Shown: piece by piece, positions 5,391 to 6,130 of the stretch | Layout of the letters: every line of letters begins with the position of its first letter | How positions within the stretch are numbered: position 1 is the first letter of the stretch | NCBI GenBank assembly: GCA_015520975.1 | Contig: WAOZ01000102.1 | Coordinates: forward strand, 1 to 6,130 | DNA: 6,130 nt | From: DHVE2 group archaeon | Lineage (GTDB): Archaea; Thermoplasmatota; Thermoplasmata; Thermoplasmatales; Aciduliprofundaceae | Direction: 5' to 3' | The notes under the pieces: generated by a model | Told to the model about the DNA's origin: nothing | Database searches by the model: none | The model's input: only the letters and a program-made list of their open reading frames with translations | Translations under genes and position numbers: made by a program

Positions 5391-6130
5391 ATTTTGCTGA
5401 GGATGTTGTTGAACTGCGTCAAACTGCCCTTTGTAACCACATGTCTTGGTCGGAACGGACATTTATCTTCTTCCGAAGAGACAAAGATGTCGTATGTGCC
5501 TATCGTCCTCGCTATTTTCTCGATTTCCATCTTATCCATTCCTATGAGCGGGCGGTAGATGGGCAGTTCGGATGCCTTAGAGATGAGGCGCATATTGTGT
5601 AGCGTCTGCGACGCAACCTGCCCAAGCGAATCGCCGGTTATTATGCCAAGCGCGTTTTTTCTCAGTGCCAGTCTGGATGCGTAGTTCAGCATAGAGTATT
5701 TGCAAAACACACACATCCATTCCTCTTTTTTCATATTTTTCAGAGCTTTTGCGTATTTGGTGAGTATCGATGCATGCTCTACAATTACGAGTTCTATGGG
5801 CTTTGGAGAGTACTCTTCAAGAACTTTTACTATTTCTCTCACTTTTCGCTCGGTTTCTGCACTCTGCTTAAAATGCAGTACGATTAGCTCCGCACCTCTG
5901 CGCATCATCATATACGCGGCTACCGGTGAGTCGATCCCGGAAGATATGAGTGCCACGAGTTTGCCGGCTGTGCCAACTGGCAATCCACCCACGCCGTTTA
6001 TCTTATCAAAGAAGACATACGCCTTTCCCTGAATTATCTCGATGCCTATCACCAACTCCGGGTTGGTTAAATCCACCTTCCATCCGAATCGCTCCACCAC
6101 GAACGCGCCTATCTCCTCGTTGATCTCGAC
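5372..6130 (-). CDS. thiI: tRNA 4-thiouridine synthetase ThiI, N-terminus cut by the window edge
   Basis: ThiI adenylates U8 of tRNA and inserts sulfur to make 4-thiouridine; in some organisms it also serves thiamine thiazole synthesis. The window holds the last 252 residues and the stop codon. The end of the THUMP RNA-binding domain is visible (VDLTNPELVIGIEI, then GVGGLPVGTAGK). The PP-loop ATPase follows, with SSGIDSP at 63-69, where most relatives have SGGIDSP. Further landmarks are CVFCKYSM with Cys140 and Cys143, GDSLGQVASQTLHNM, YRPLIGMDKMEIEKIA, and a closing EEDKCPFRPRH with Cys224. These three cysteines are the only ones visible. There is no C-terminal rhodanese domain, unlike in Escherichia coli, so sulfur delivery must use another route. 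Archaeal ThiI is about 380-400 residues, so roughly 130-150 N-terminal residues are missing. The frame has no stop up to base 6130. Its promoter is outside the window. Confidence 0.95.
   Translation of the reverse strand, partial: VEINEEIGAFVVERFGWKVDLTNPELVIGIEIIQGKAYVFFDKINGVGGLPVGTAGKLVALISSGIDSPVAAYMMMRRGAELIVLHFKQSAETERKVREIVKVLEEYSPKPIELVIVEHASILTKYAKALKNMKKEEWMCVFCKYSMLNYASRLALRKNALGIITGDSLGQVASQTLHNMRLISKASELPIYRPLIGMDKMEIEKIARTIGTYDIFVSSEEDKCPFRPRHVVTKGSLTQFNNILSKIHTQES

Noticed and set aside
5700..6032. Plus-strand open frame of 110 codons within the thiI region
   Set aside because: It is antisense to the PP-loop domain of thiI, with no ribosome binding site and no family pattern.

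Overview
This window is ordinary archaeal chromosome holding seven protein-coding genes on both strands. I found no mobile element, CRISPR array, RNA gene or obviously new system. The organism is very probably a euryarchaeote. The initiation factor is the archaeal/eukaryotic aIF5B type and the lipoate ligase is split into two archaeal-style polypeptides. The RNA methylase is an archaeal NOL1/NOP2/Sun protein with a separate RNA-binding partner, and the ThiI protein has no rhodanese domain. A class II (Pseudomonas mevalonii-like) HMG-CoA reductase in an archaeon points to the Thermoplasmata or Archaeoglobi rather than to Sulfolobales, Thermococci or most methanogens, which have class I. That placement is inference; no species is assigned.

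Layout: (1) 1-2956, minus strand: HMG-CoA reductase (2956-1685) followed 44 nt later by infB/aIF5B (1640 to the window start, where about the last 50 residues are cut off). (2) 2957-3088: a 132-bp divergent intergenic region with two back-to-back TATA-type promoters and a near-perfect 17-bp direct repeat that brackets the lplA TATA box. (3) 3089-5390, plus strand: four overlapping genes, lplA, lplB, a tRNA/rRNA m5C methyltransferase and a small PUA-like RNA-binding protein, surely one transcript. (4) 5372-6130, minus strand: the C-terminal two thirds of ThiI, cut by the window end, whose stop codon lies inside the last codons of the plus-strand operon.

The functions are housekeeping: the committed step of isoprenoid lipid synthesis, ribosomal subunit joining, salvage lipoylation of a lipoyl-domain protein, and tRNA/rRNA modification (m5C and s4U). 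The most informative pattern is in gene expression. All three genes that begin a transcript (HMG-CoA reductase, infB, lplA) have a TATA-like box centred about 25-28 bp before their ATG, which predicts leaderless mRNAs. The three operon-internal genes instead have good Shine-Dalgarno sequences 6-7 nt before their starts. Two enzyme pairs in the operon (LplA/LplB and methylase/PUA) are single fused proteins in many bacteria and are here encoded as overlapping, translationally coupled partners.

Positions and translations were worked out by hand. Family assignments come from motif recognition, not from a search.
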